Origin: Pseudomonas mucoides
GTDB taxonomy: Bacteria; Pseudomonadota; Gammaproteobacteria; Pseudomonadales; Pseudomonadaceae
Length of the DNA: 64,000 nt
Assembly (NCBI RefSeq): GCF_015461845.1
Contig: NZ_JACOPW010000009.1
Coordinates: 213,481 to 277,480, forward strand
Direction of reading: 5' to 3'
In this document: one piece after another, positions 27,098-36,577 of the stretch
Position numbering within the stretch: the first letter of the stretch is position 1
Layout: the number at the start of each line of letters is the position of its first letter
The notes under the pieces: generated by a model
Database searches by the model: none
Told to the model about the DNA's origin: nothing
The model's input: the letters and a program-made list of their open reading frames with translations, nothing else
Made by a program: the position numbers and the translations under genes

Positions 27098-28900
27098 TCA
27101 GGCGATGTCTTCAGCCGGGGCATCGAGGCCCATGGCGTTCAGGCGGGCGTAGTATCCGTTGTGCGCCAGCAGCTCGGCATGGGTACCGCGCTCGACGATC
27201 CGGCCCTGATCCATAACCAGAATCAGGTCAGCCTTTTCGATGGTCGACAGTCGGTGAGCGATCACCAGCGTGGTCCGGCCTTTCATCACTTGATCGAGTG
27301 CCGCCTGAATGTGGCGCTCGGATTCAGTGTCGAGCGCCGAGGTGGCCTCGTCGAGAATCAGCAACGGCGCGTTCTTCAACAGGGCTCGCGCAATCGCCAG
27401 ACGCTGACGCTGACCGCCGGACAGCAGCACGCCGTTCTCGCCGACCTGGGTGTCCAGGCCTTCGGGTAATTGCGCGATGAAATCCATGGCGTAAGCGTCT
27501 CGCGCCGCTTTCTCGATGTCTTCACGCGGCGCGCCGGCGAGATCGCCATAGGCAATGTTGTTGGCCACGGTGTCGCTGAACAACGTCACATGCTGGGTCA
27601 CCTGGGCGATGTGCTTGCGCAGGTTCAGCAGCTTGTACTGCTCCACTTCAACACCGTCGATCAGGATCTCGCCCTTGTCGTGGTGATAGAAGCGCGGAAT
27701 CAGGTTGGCCAGGGTCGACTTGCCACTGCCTGAGCGTCCGACCAGTGCCACCATTTGCCCCGGTTCGACCGAGAACGTGATGTCATTGAGCACCTGGCGA
27801 TCGGTGTCCGGGTAGGTGAAGCTCAGGTTACGTACGTCCAGACGACCGGTGACAGCATCGCGTTCGACGGTGCCGGTATCGACTTCAGGCGCAACGTCCA
27901 GTTGTTCGAAAATGCTCTCGGCACCGGCCACGCCTTTCTGGATGGTCGAGCTGACTTCGGACAGCTGGCGGATCGGCTTGGGCAACAGGCCGGCCAGGGT
28001 GATGTAGGCAACCATGTCACCAGCCGAAGCATCGCCACGCAGGTACAGCACCAGGAACATCAGCACCGCCATGGCGGTGTAAATCACCAATTGCAGCAGC
28101 GGCGTGTAGATGGCACCGGTGCGGGTCATGCGCAGTTGCTTGTCGGTATTGCCCTGGCTGGCGTCGAAGAAGCGTTTTTCTTCGTAGACTTCGCCACCGA
28201 AGCTGCGCACCACGCGATAGCCCTGAATGGTTTCCGACGCCACGTGCGTCACATCACCCATGGCCAACTGGATTTTCTTGCTTTGCTTGCGGAATTTCTT
28301 GCTCGCGGTGCGCACCATGACGGCGATCAACGGCAGGATGGCGACCATGACCAGCGTCAGGCGCCAGTTCATGAACAGCAGCGAGGCAAACAGGAAGATC
28401 ACCGTCATGCCCTCACGGATTACGACCTTGATCGCATCTGTGGCCGCCCCGGTGACCATCGTCACGTTGAAGGTGATACGCGAAATCAGATGACCCGAGT
28501 TATGCTTGTCGAAATACCGGTTGGGCAGAACCAACAGGTTATTGAACAGCTGTACTCGCAGATCATGAACTAGACCCAGAGAAACTTTGGCTAGAAAGTA
28601 GTTGCCCAGATAAGATCCCAGCCCTTGCCACGCGGCGATCAGGATGATCAGCAGCGGCACCGCCTGCAGCAGTTGCAGGTCGCGCAGGTAAGGCACCGTC
28701 GGGAAGAGCGCGGCCTCAGGATTGGACAGGCCATCGACAAAGTACTTGAGGATATAGCCGAGCATTGGCTGGGTCGAAGCGAAAATCAGAAAGCCGACGA
28801 TGCTGATCAGAAACAGACTGATGTACGGCCGGACATAGCCAAGCAGGCGGAAGTAGATTTTCAAGCTCGATGGGCTTGCGGAGAGACTGGAGTCGGTCAT
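27098..28900 (-). CDS. msbA: Lipid A export ABC transporter MsbA
   Basis: Inner-membrane homodimeric flippase moving lipid A-core to the periplasmic leaflet. 600 residues: six transmembrane helices (about 25-330) then a nucleotide-binding domain with Walker A GRSGSGKSTLANLI, Q-loop, signature LSGGQRQRLAIARALL, Walker B LLILDEATSALD and the His switch VIAHRLST. First gene of the minus-strand run msbA - sulfotransferase - cysC - hldE, and divergent from the WaaL-kinase fusion with ~156 bases between the starts. Confidence 0.96.
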   Translation of the reverse strand: MTDSSLSASPSSLKIYFRLLGYVRPYISLFLISIVGFLIFASTQPMLGYILKYFVDGLSNPEAALFPTVPYLRDLQLLQAVPLLIILIAAWQGLGSYLGNYFLAKVSLGLVHDLRVQLFNNLLVLPNRYFDKHNSGHLISRITFNVTMVTGAATDAIKVVIREGMTVIFLFASLLFMNWRLTLVMVAILPLIAVMVRTASKKFRKQSKKIQLAMGDVTHVASETIQGYRVVRSFGGEVYEEKRFFDASQGNTDKQLRMTRTGAIYTPLLQLVIYTAMAVLMFLVLYLRGDASAGDMVAYITLAGLLPKPIRQLSEVSSTIQKGVAGAESIFEQLDVAPEVDTGTVERDAVTGRLDVRNLSFTYPDTDRQVLNDITFSVEPGQMVALVGRSGSGKSTLANLIPRFYHHDKGEILIDGVEVEQYKLLNLRKHIAQVTQHVTLFSDTVANNIAYGDLAGAPREDIEKAARDAYAMDFIAQLPEGLDTQVGENGVLLSGGQRQRLAIARALLKNAPLLILDEATSALDTESERHIQAALDQVMKGRTTLVIAHRLSTIEKADLILVMDQGRIVERGTHAELLAHNGYYARLNAMGLDAPAEDIA

Positions 28901-29056
28901 ATCACGCGTTTGTCGATAAAAAGGACGCTGACTTTAGCACAGCTTCTTCAGGGTTCTGGCAATCGCATAAAGGCTGTTATTGTTAGACGTCGAATCAAGC
29001 ATCAAATAGCCATCACCCCGAAATGGCCGATCAACTTCAGGATTGAATCTCTCAGC

Positions 29057-30919
29057 ATGCAACTCAGCGGTTTCAATAGTGCGTCAAATCGAGTTTTCGA
29101 TTTCATTTGCCTCTGGATTCTTCCACTCGGCTATCTCTTGCTCCTGTGTGCCCTGTTCTTCCTGCCGGGCCGAAGTTTGCACCACAAGCTTTTTTATGGC
29201 TTGTTCAGCATTCCAGCGCTGATCGCCCTGTGCCTGCGTCCCCGGGAACTCAAGGAAATGATTCGTGAACCGGTGTTCGTCGCCGTGTTGGTGTTCGCGG
29301 CCTGGGCGCTATTGAGTTTGTGCTGGGGACCGGACAAGGGGGGCTTCGTCGGCCAGTTCAAACCACCGCTGCATACCTTGTTGTTGTTTGTCGGTTGCTA
29401 TTTTCTGGTGCGCTATCGCAGCGAAATCATCCAGCCTTTGCTATTCACCGCGGCAATAGTCGGACTGATCGGTACCACCCACGATCTGTTCCTGTTCGCC
29501 CGCGTGTACCAGCCCGGCCTGCGATTGATCGGTGGTGGCGCGTTCGACAATCCGCTGCTGAGCTCTCACATGTACGGTTTTTACGCAGCCTACTGGATGA
29601 GCATGAGCATGATCTGCAAGCGCCGCCGGATGCTCTGGCTGAGCTTCCCGGCGCTGGCAATCATGTTCGCCGCCGTGATCGCCACGGGCTCCAGGACACC
29701 GCTGGTTGCACTGACGATGGCAGCACTCTGGCTGGGCTTCATTTGCTGGAACCGTCGCTCCGTCGTATTGCTAGGTGCGTTGGTTGCCGGCGGCGCTACG
29801 GTTTATGGGCTGTTTGCGCGAATGATCATTCTACGAGGCGACTCTTACCGCCTCGAAATCTGGCAACTGGCCTTGCAGAAAATTGCCGACCACCCCTGGA
29901 TCGGTCATGGTTATAACGCCAATCTGGCCATCGACCCTGGCATTGGCGTCAACTATCAGGAGCCTCACAGTTTTGTCCTCGGCGTGCTCTATTACGTCGG
30001 CATTCTGGGTTTGCTGCCTTGGTTGTTTGCCCAGCTATGGGGACTGTTCAGCAGTTGGCGCAATCGTCTGCAACCGCTGTTTATCATGGCCTCGACCTGG
30101 CTGATATTCGGTATCGGCGCAGGCCTGACCGAGGGCGGCGGCATCATCTCCCGACCCAAGGAGCATTGGTTCCTGCTGTGGATCCCGCTGGCTTTGATCG
30201 TCGCGCTCAGCATCAACCAGCGCGCCAGACGCTTGCTGACGATGCCCGTCAAGACACTGGCGCCGATCGCCCAGCAACAACTGACTGCCAATGCGCAGGT
30301 GATCGAAGAAGATGGCCTGGGCCCTAAAGTCCTGCGCCTGCTCGATGGCAGCTTCCTCAAGCTGTTTCGTGGCCGCCGCTGGTACACCTCGGGCAGTTTC
30401 AACCCCTACTCCGAACGCTTTGCCGTCAACAGCGAGCAATTGCGCAACCTGGGGATCCCTACCCCGCCTATTCTTGCCCTTTATCGCCTCGCGGACGGCA
30501 GCAGTGCCGTGCACTATTCGCCGCTGCCCGGCAATACGCTGCGCCAGGTCCTGCAAGGCATTACCGCGCCGGCGGTGCGTCAAGCGCTGGTGGAGCGTTT
30601 CGGCAAGTTCATGGCCCAACTGCATGAACAAGGCGTTTATTTCCGCTCACTGCACTTGGGCAATGTGCTGGTGCTCGAGGATGGAGAGTTTGGTTTGATC
30701 GATGTGGCTGACCTGCGCATTTACCCTTCTTCCTTGAGCCTGGCGCTGCGTCAGCGCAATCTGCGCCATATGCAGCGCTACACGGTGGACCGGCGCTGGT
30801 TGTTCGAAGAACACTTCGAGGCGCTGCTTCAGGGCTACGCCATGACGGCACCCAAGTCCGCTGTCGAGAATCTGCACCGGCAAGTGCTGGCCGGGAGCAC
30901 CCCGGCCCGGGCTCATTGA
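29057..30919 (+). CDS. O-antigen ligase (WaaL-type) fused to a kinase-like domain
   Basis: 620 residues from ATG 29057; the frame is open upstream into msbA but shows no protein-like sequence there. Residues ~1-400 are a polytopic Wzy/WaaL-type ligase with about 12 helices, ATGSRTPLVAL, and the periplasmic EPHSFVLGVLYYVGILG carrying the conserved His; this part would attach O-antigen to lipid A-core in the periplasm. Residues ~410-620 are a cytoplasmic InaA/LPS-kinase-like domain (VLRLLDGSFLKLFRGRRWY, then YFRSLHLGNVL and GLIDVADLR). The catalytic-loop Asp is replaced by Ser531 while the metal-binding Asp549 remains, so phosphotransfer is doubtful. The acyltransferase gene begins on its stop codon (TGATG). 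Confidence 0.85.
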   Translation: MQLSGFNSASNRVFDFICLWILPLGYLLLLCALFFLPGRSLHHKLFYGLFSIPALIALCLRPRELKEMIREPVFVAVLVFAAWALLSLCWGPDKGGFVGQFKPPLHTLLLFVGCYFLVRYRSEIIQPLLFTAAIVGLIGTTHDLFLFARVYQPGLRLIGGGAFDNPLLSSHMYGFYAAYWMSMSMICKRRRMLWLSFPALAIMFAAVIATGSRTPLVALTMAALWLGFICWNRRSVVLLGALVAGGATVYGLFARMIILRGDSYRLEIWQLALQKIADHPWIGHGYNANLAIDPGIGVNYQEPHSFVLGVLYYVGILGLLPWLFAQLWGLFSSWRNRLQPLFIMASTWLIFGIGAGLTEGGGIISRPKEHWFLLWIPLALIVALSINQRARRLLTMPVKTLAPIAQQQLTANAQVIEEDGLGPKVLRLLDGSFLKLFRGRRWYTSGSFNPYSERFAVNSEQLRNLGIPTPPILALYRLADGSSAVHYSPLPGNTLRQVLQGITAPAVRQALVERFGKFMAQLHEQGVYFRSLHLGNVLVLEDGEFGLIDVADLRIYPSSLSLALRQRNLRHMQRYTVDRRWLFEEHFEALLQGYAMTAPKSAVENLHRQVLAGSTPARAH

Positions 30920-32136
30920 TGACTGAAACCAACCCACTCATTGCGCTGGCAGCTTATCTGCTAGCCATTGCGACTTCGGCCCTGTTGTTGCGCGCAGTGC
31001 CGAAAATCGCCCGACACATCGAACATTCCGGTGAAAGCCGCTATGCCAGCATTGATGGGCTGCGCGGTTATCTGGCGTTCGGCGTGTTCGTGCACCACTC
31101 GATCATTACCTTGATCTTCCTGCGCACGGGCGTGATTGATTTTCCGCCCAGCAATCTCTACTCACAGCTCGGACAGGGCAGTGTCGCGCTGTTTTTCATG
31201 ATCACCGGCTTCCTGTTCTGGAACCGATTGCTCACCCAGGGACGCCAGCACGACTGGCTGGCCTTCGCCATATCGCGGTTTTTTCGCCTCTACCCGCTGT
31301 ACTTGCCGCTGATGCTGATCGTGTTTATCACGGTGTTCTACCTGCAGAACTGGGAGCTCAAGGACTCCGGCATGCGCTTTTTCGGCCAGATCCTGGCCTG
31401 GCTGACCTTCGACCGCCCGGACGTCAACCAATACCACCAAACCGGCATGCTGATCTCCAATGTCACCTGGACCCTGGGCTACGAGGTGTTTTTCTATATG
31501 GCACTGCCCCTTGCCGGCATGGTGTTTATCTACCGGGGCAGTTGGTTGCAAGTGGTGTTGTGCCTGATCGGCATTGTCGCCCTGTACAAAGTGATTGGCC
31601 TGGAGCACTCGCTGAAGAAACACTTTATGGCGAGTTTTCTCGGCGGTATCGGCGCTGCGTACTGGATTCGCAGGCCGCAACTGGTGGCCTGGAGTCAGAC
31701 GCGAATGGCGGGGATTATCGCGCTGCTGGCATTGGCGATTGCCTTCACGGCATTCAACCGTGCCTTCAGCGTGAGGCCAATACTGCTCATGTCATTGTTT
31801 TTCGTGATTGTGGCGTCCGGCAACACCCTGTTCGGCGCGCTGAAACCACGCAGCATTCGCTGGCTCGGTGAAATCAGCTACAGCACCTATTTGCTGCACG
31901 GCTTCGTACTGTGGGTGTTGATCCAGCGCCTGCCGATGGCGCTTGATCTGGACGCTCGCGATATCTGGACCTTCCTGCCGCTGCTGGCTGTCTGCAGTTG
32001 CCTGTTGATCATCATCAGCAGCCTGACGTTCCTGTACATCGAGAAGCCGGGCATCACGGCCGGCAGGAAAGTGTTGCAGTGGCTGCGTCAACGCAAAAAA
32101 GCCGACAAGGCTCTGGCAGAGAAAGTCGCTCGCTGA
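30919..32136 (+). CDS. Acyltransferase family 3 (OafA/YrhL-like) membrane protein
   Basis: 405 residues with about ten transmembrane helices. Family landmarks: YASIDGLRGYLAFGVFVHHS near the N-terminus with the conserved His pair region, FFRLYPLYLPL, and LGEISYSTYLLHG near the C-terminus. Such enzymes O-acetylate or succinylate surface polysaccharides at the inner membrane. The ATG at 30919 shares a base with the stop of the ligase-kinase fusion, so both are co-translated and the acceptor is plausibly the O-antigen or core. An in-frame TTG at 30916 is not favoured. Confidence 0.88.
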   Translation: MTETNPLIALAAYLLAIATSALLLRAVPKIARHIEHSGESRYASIDGLRGYLAFGVFVHHSIITLIFLRTGVIDFPPSNLYSQLGQGSVALFFMITGFLFWNRLLTQGRQHDWLAFAISRFFRLYPLYLPLMLIVFITVFYLQNWELKDSGMRFFGQILAWLTFDRPDVNQYHQTGMLISNVTWTLGYEVFFYMALPLAGMVFIYRGSWLQVVLCLIGIVALYKVIGLEHSLKKHFMASFLGGIGAAYWIRRPQLVAWSQTRMAGIIALLALAIAFTAFNRAFSVRPILLMSLFFVIVASGNTLFGALKPRSIRWLGEISYSTYLLHGFVLWVLIQRLPMALDLDARDIWTFLPLLAVCSCLLIIISSLTFLYIEKPGITAGRKVLQWLRQRKKADKALAEKVAR

Positions 32137-32153
32137 AGCATCGCACATCCTTG

Positions 32154-32178
32154 TTGCAGCTGGCGAAGCCAGCTGCAA
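32154..32178. terminator. Hairpin between the acyltransferase gene and wapR
   Basis: TTGCAGCTGGC / GCCAGCTGCAA perfect 11-bp arms with loop GAA, extended by an outer GCACA/TGTGC pairing, between convergent genes 17 bases after the acyltransferase stop. The stable stem suggests a bidirectional terminator although U runs are short. Confidence 0.65.
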
Positions 32179-32197
32179 AGTGTGCATCAATGCAGGG

Positions 32198-33082
32198 TCA
32201 GTCTTTTTCCAGCGGTGAAAAGTACAGCCGCCCCAGACCACGCCAGGTTTTCTTGTTCCAGGCCTTCAACGGGATCTGCGCCAGCAGTTCGCGGGCCAGT
32301 TTGCGATCGCGGTTGGCGGTCTTGAGAAACATCGAGCTGAGAAACTTGTAGCGAACCTCGTCGTACAGCGGATGATCGCTGAACAGCGCATAGGAACGCA
32401 GGATGTTATCGATCATGAAGCGGTGATTTTTATAGGAGTTGGTGGGGTGCTTGCGATAGCGCGCCATCAACACATTCAGGCCGTCGATAAAGTACCCGGC
32501 GTGGGTCACCTTCAGTTCGATCAGCAGGTCTTCCAGGCGAATGTTCGGATCGAACCCGCCGACCTTGTCCAGCGCTTCCCGACGGATCATCAGGGTCGGG
32601 GCCGGTGGATAAGGTTTACGTTCCAGGAACATGTCATCGAAGTCCAGACGGCGAAACGGCACATCACGTCGCTGACGCTTCTCCGGGTACAGATTGCCGT
32701 CGGCGTCGATCAGCTCGATGTTGCCGGCGCAGATACCCACCTCGGGCTTGCCATCCATGTACTCAACCTGAATAGCGATGCGTTCCGGCAGCATGATGTC
32801 GTCGGAGCCGAATGGCGCGATCAAACTGCCGTTTGAGCGCGCGATGGCAGCGTTGAGCGTGTTCGTCAGGCCCTGATTCTGTTGAACCCGAAAATCGAAT
32901 CCATATTGCGCCTGCAGCGCACTGATGCGTTCGACGCTGTCGTCTTTGGAGCCGTCGTCAACCACCAGCAGTTCGATGTTTTTGTAGGTCTGATTGAGGA
33001 CGCTGAGAATGCTTTGCTCAATATAGGGACCGTGGTTGTACGACGCGATGATGACCGTGACGAGAGGTTGCGTGGTACTCAT
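32198..33082 (-). CDS. wapR: Family 2 glycosyltransferase WapR (LPS core rhamnosyltransferase)
   Basis: 294 residues, GT-A fold. N-terminal VTVIIASYNHGPYIEQSILSV is the nucleotide-sugar site, with ELLVVDDGSKDDS and the metal-binding region APFGSDDIMLPERI (DxD-like SDD). The name rests on family and position: in P. aeruginosa wapR (PA5000) is next to waaL and ssg and adds the rhamnose that accepts O-antigen. Its start overlaps the end of ssg by 4 bases (33079-33082), so they are coupled. Cytoplasmic, no membrane segment. Confidence 0.85.
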   Translation of the reverse strand: MSTTQPLVTVIIASYNHGPYIEQSILSVLNQTYKNIELLVVDDGSKDDSVERISALQAQYGFDFRVQQNQGLTNTLNAAIARSNGSLIAPFGSDDIMLPERIAIQVEYMDGKPEVGICAGNIELIDADGNLYPEKRQRRDVPFRRLDFDDMFLERKPYPPAPTLMIRREALDKVGGFDPNIRLEDLLIELKVTHAGYFIDGLNVLMARYRKHPTNSYKNHRFMIDNILRSYALFSDHPLYDEVRYKFLSSMFLKTANRDRKLARELLAQIPLKAWNKKTWRGLGRLYFSPLEKD

Positions 33083-34233
33083 GGCTGCTCCTTGCGGGCT
33101 TGATCCAAACCGGAGTCGATCAGGTTCAGGTACTCCTGGCGGAACACCTCGATGTCATGTTGTTCCTGCAGATAACGGTAGGCCTGCTCGCCCTTGGCCT
33201 TGAGCTCGTCATCCGACAACCCGAGGTAGGTATCCAGCGCCGCGACCAGGCTCGGCACATCCTTGGGCGTAATCGCCAGCCCGCCTGCCCCTTCAATCAG
33301 CGGCAGCATGGCCGGCACGTTGGAGGCGATCACCGGCAGATGCCCGCTCATGCCTTCGAGCAGCGCCAACCCAAGGCCTTCCGCCAGGGATGGCATGGTC
33401 CAGATGTCGAAAGCGCGGATGTACTGCAAGGCGATTTCCTTGAAACCCAGCAGGTGCGCGCGCCCGGACAGGCCCAGGCGTTCGATCTCGGCCTTCAGGC
33501 GCGACTCTTCACGACCGGCACCGATGATCGCCAATTGAGTGTTCGGGTATTTGTCCTTGAGCGCGGCAAACGCCTGCAACAGATAGGTGTGGCCCTTTAC
33601 CGGCACCAGACGCCCCAATGCGCCAATCAGGCGCACCGACGGATCAATGCCCAGCATTTCGCGGGCGCGCTCGCGGCTGTGCTGCAAACCTTCGGCCTGC
33701 TCGATGTCGATGGCATTGGTGATCGCGTAGGTGTTCTGGTCGGTGAAACCGCAATCGCAGTCCAGCAGGTACTGCTTGACCGCTGGGGACACACCGACAA
33801 AACGCCAGTGACGATCGATCAGTCGCTGGGTCTGGCGGCGCCGGTAAAACCGGTCGTACTCGCCGAAACCGTGGGAAATGCCGATGCACAGCGGTACTTT
33901 CAACCAGCGGTTAAGCGTCAACATCATGTTCACGGGCTTGAAGCGGTTACAGATCACCACGTCGAACTTTTCCGCACGGCAAAACTTGTACAGCGTCCAC
34001 ATCGCCCGCAGGCGCATGCCCTTGAGGGATTTGTCGGAAAACTCGAAATACACCGAACGGTCGGCCCGGCTTATCGCCTCACCCGGCCCGGGTTTGCCGC
34101 GCAGGAACGCCGCCGTTACTTCGTAGCGCTCGTTCGGCAAGGCCTTGACGATCTGCTCCGCGAGGTCGGCAAAATCATGGGCTTTGACGTTGTAGTCAGG
34201 CTGCAATTGCAGAACCTTTAGCCGCTGGCTCAT
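33079..34233 (-). CDS. ssg: Surface polysaccharide glycosyltransferase Ssg
   Basis: 384 residues from ATG 34233 (MSQRLKVLQLQPDYNVKAHDF), preceded by GGGGAGAG; 16 more open codons upstream overlap dnpA and are not needed. GT-B fold, family 4 type: acceptor-domain ISHGFGEYDRFYRR and donor-domain GALGRLVPVKGHTYLLQAF plus MPSLAEGLGLALLEGMS with the Glu pair. Ssg (PA5001) is known to affect LPS, exopolysaccharide and phage sensitivity. Start overlaps the dnpA stop (ATGA) and its end overlaps wapR. Confidence 0.88.
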   Translation of the reverse strand: MSQRLKVLQLQPDYNVKAHDFADLAEQIVKALPNERYEVTAAFLRGKPGPGEAISRADRSVYFEFSDKSLKGMRLRAMWTLYKFCRAEKFDVVICNRFKPVNMMLTLNRWLKVPLCIGISHGFGEYDRFYRRRQTQRLIDRHWRFVGVSPAVKQYLLDCDCGFTDQNTYAITNAIDIEQAEGLQHSRERAREMLGIDPSVRLIGALGRLVPVKGHTYLLQAFAALKDKYPNTQLAIIGAGREESRLKAEIERLGLSGRAHLLGFKEIALQYIRAFDIWTMPSLAEGLGLALLEGMSGHLPVIASNVPAMLPLIEGAGGLAITPKDVPSLVAALDTYLGLSDDELKAKGEQAYRYLQEQHDIEVFRQEYLNLIDSGLDQARKEQP

Positions 34234-35672
34234 AACTCTCCCCGCTGCGAAGCGTTTATTGGTGTGTGCTTGAGTATCCACAAGAGCTCGTGACGTCGAA
34301 CCGCCTTGCGAAAGAATTCGTTCTCGCCGTAGGCCGGCGGTTTGCGCCTGGCCAACAGCCGCTGGATCAATCGGCGCAGACGACGCTTGAACGGCATCGG
34401 CGGTTGCAGGTCATGCATCATGCCCAACGCCATGGCTTTATCGCGCTGAAGCTCCAACGACAATGGCAGGCAGCAAGGCTGCATCGGCATGGCCGGGTCA
34501 AAGGCTGGCGGCAACGCGACACCATGACCGGCGTCGCCCATTGGCCAGCGGTCGTTGTCGTGCAGATGGTTGGCATAACCAAGCAGTGTGGTCGGCTGCC
34601 ATTCCAGGCCTTTCAAGGCTTCGAGGACCGCTTGTTGCGCACAGATATGATCGGGGTGCGGATCGAGGGTCGGGTGCGGTAGCACGATCACTTCGGGACG
34701 TGCTCGCAGTAATAATTCACGCAGGTCGGCCAGCAAGTTATTCCAGGTCGGCGCTCCGTCGGTATCGCCCGGCAGGGCAAACGGGTTCAACTGGCGAAAC
34801 AGCCGCGTGTCGCTCAGGTCCGCTTCCCGCGACGCGATCGGTTGCGTCGGCGTGGCCTGCATCGCCGCCAGTTGCAGACAGAAATAACCCAGCTGCACGC
34901 AATGCGCTTGCGGCACGCCAGCCCAGCGCGGCACCGCGATGCTGTCCCAAGCCCGCAAACGTCCCTTGAGGCGCGCGGCCTCGACCTTGTTCAGACCGAT
35001 CTGTTGATAATGCTCGGCTTCGATTTCACCGGCGGTCAGGGTGACGATCCAGGCTTCATCGGCCTGGCTGTACAAACCGTAGGCGGCCAGTTCGGCATCG
35101 TCGGCGTGTGGCGCAATCACCATCACCCGTTGACGACGGAAGTCGGGTTGCTCCAACGCCCACAGCACCGGCTCGCCGAGCAGGCGGCAGAAGCGTCCAC
35201 GCAGACGCAACTCGCCGCGCGACAGTACTTGCGCCTGACCACTGAGGTTCAGGTAGCGCAGGCCGTTAACGCCACGCTCGAAGGTTTGGCAGTCCGGGTT
35301 ATCGCCACCCGACAACGCCACCACTGGATCGAAAAAGCGTCCCAGCCAGCTGCTTTTTACTCGCAGCGCCAACACCAGTGTGGCGTCGTCGACGAGCATT
35401 ACGCCGTCATCCAGCCGCAAACGCTCACCGTCCAGGTGCACCTTGGGTTGCGGGGTGTAGGCCGGGAAGCTGTAGTGGTAATCGTCTTGGGGGGAATAAA
35501 ACAGGTGGTCGGCGAACCAGGCCTCATGGGCAATCCAGCCCAGCACGGCAAGCACCAACGGCAGCCACCAGGCCACCAGCACGCCAAGGGCAATCAACAG
35601 CACCAGCGCAATCAACAGGCTGATGCGTTTGTTGCGCCGATGGCGCTTGAGCAGTTGCTGTTTGCGGCTCAT
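34230..35672 (-). CDS. dnpA: PIG-L family de-N-acetylase DnpA
   Basis: 480 residues from ATG 35672 (MSRKQQLLKRHRRNKRIS). A membrane helix at about 17-48, a periplasmic or cytosolic beta-rich region, then a LmbE/PIG-L deacetylase core: MVIAPHADDAELAAYG supplies the zinc-binding HADD and PTLDPHPDHICAQQAV the second His motif. In P. aeruginosa the homologue (PA5002) sits in the same LPS core cluster and affects fluoroquinolone persistence. Longer frame upstream overlaps mig-14 and is rejected. 8-base gap to mig-14. Confidence 0.87.
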   Translation of the reverse strand: MSRKQQLLKRHRRNKRISLLIALVLLIALGVLVAWWLPLVLAVLGWIAHEAWFADHLFYSPQDDYHYSFPAYTPQPKVHLDGERLRLDDGVMLVDDATLVLALRVKSSWLGRFFDPVVALSGGDNPDCQTFERGVNGLRYLNLSGQAQVLSRGELRLRGRFCRLLGEPVLWALEQPDFRRQRVMVIAPHADDAELAAYGLYSQADEAWIVTLTAGEIEAEHYQQIGLNKVEAARLKGRLRAWDSIAVPRWAGVPQAHCVQLGYFCLQLAAMQATPTQPIASREADLSDTRLFRQLNPFALPGDTDGAPTWNNLLADLRELLLRARPEVIVLPHPTLDPHPDHICAQQAVLEALKGLEWQPTTLLGYANHLHDNDRWPMGDAGHGVALPPAFDPAMPMQPCCLPLSLELQRDKAMALGMMHDLQPPMPFKRRLRRLIQRLLARRKPPAYGENEFFRKAVRRHELLWILKHTPINASQRGEL

Positions 35673-35680
35673 GGGTTCAC

Positions 35681-36577
35681 TCACACGGTAAAAACCGGCA
35701 CAGGATTGCACCAGCGGTCCTTGTATTCCCGGTCGGCGCGGCCGAAGGAAAACCGCAAAGGCTTGTCGAGGGCGCGAGCGTGTTCCCAGGCACTTTGCGT
35801 GTTGAGGAAACTCAGTACACTGCCAGGGCTGAACTCGCGGGTTTCGGGATCGACGCCACCGTTGATGTACTCGACGCTGATCCATTCCGGCGCTTCGACG
35901 CGGTACACCAGTTGAATCGCTATCGGTGCATCGTTGAGGAAAATCACCGAGCCGATCAGCAAGTCGCGCAGCAGCTCGACCACCTCGCCCATGCGCTCTG
36001 CACCCGTGGCCGGGAAGCCCCAGCGGCGCTGGAAAAGGTCGCAATAAATCGCGGCCAGCTCAGCACTGGAAAATTCGGAGACAGGACGCACAACGCCACC
36101 GGCTTCTTCCAGCAGGCGCAATTCACGGCGCTGGTTGTAGCGGAATTTTTTCGACAGTTCTTCGGGCGTGCGCGCCATGGCCAGTTGTTCGGCCTGTAGC
36201 TTGATATCGCTGAAACGGCCTTCGTTGAGGGCCGACAGATAACGCCCGCGATGGCGCAGCGGTGCGTGTGCATCGGCGGCCGCCGGCAGGATCACCTCGG
36301 CATTGCCGAGGTCGAACAAGCCTTTTTTGCCACAGCGCTTGAGCACGTCTTTGGACAGCGCCAGGTCGCGCCCCCAGGTCGGGATGGCGGCTTTCACTTC
36401 ACCGTTTTGCTCCCAGGCCAGGTAGCGCACAGGGATCTCGGCCAACTGCGCCAGGCGCTCAACCACCATGGGATGCGTCGCGACGCTACCGCCAAAACGC
36501 TGCCACGCCTGTGCATAAGTCGGGGCGTCGATCACCGTCCAGCCACGTTCGCGCCAGCCTTGAAATCGGTTGAGCAT
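35681..36577 (-). CDS. mig-14: Mig-14 family antimicrobial-peptide tolerance protein
   Basis: 298 residues with the GNAT-like Mig-14 fold: MLNRFQGWRERGWTVIDAPTYAQAW at the start, then FRYNQRRELRLLEEAGG, FQRRWGFPATGAERM and the C-terminal FSPGSVLSFLNTQSAWEHAR. The homologue (PA5003) promotes resistance to cathelicidins and polymyxin; mechanism unresolved. Shares one base with the wapH stop codon and is followed 8 bases later by dnpA, so it belongs to the same minus-strand operon wapO-like - wapH - mig-14 - dnpA - ssg - wapR. Confidence 0.88.
   Translation of the reverse strand: MLNRFQGWRERGWTVIDAPTYAQAWQRFGGSVATHPMVVERLAQLAEIPVRYLAWEQNGEVKAAIPTWGRDLALSKDVLKRCGKKGLFDLGNAEVILPAAADAHAPLRHRGRYLSALNEGRFSDIKLQAEQLAMARTPEELSKKFRYNQRRELRLLEEAGGVVRPVSEFSSAELAAIYCDLFQRRWGFPATGAERMGEVVELLRDLLIGSVIFLNDAPIAIQLVYRVEAPEWISVEYINGGVDPETREFSPGSVLSFLNTQSAWEHARALDKPLRFSFGRADREYKDRWCNPVPVFTV

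Noticed and set aside
28625..29056. Upstream extension of the ligase-kinase fusion
   Set aside because: Antisense to msbA and hydrophilic; the ligase's first membrane helix begins after ATG 29057.
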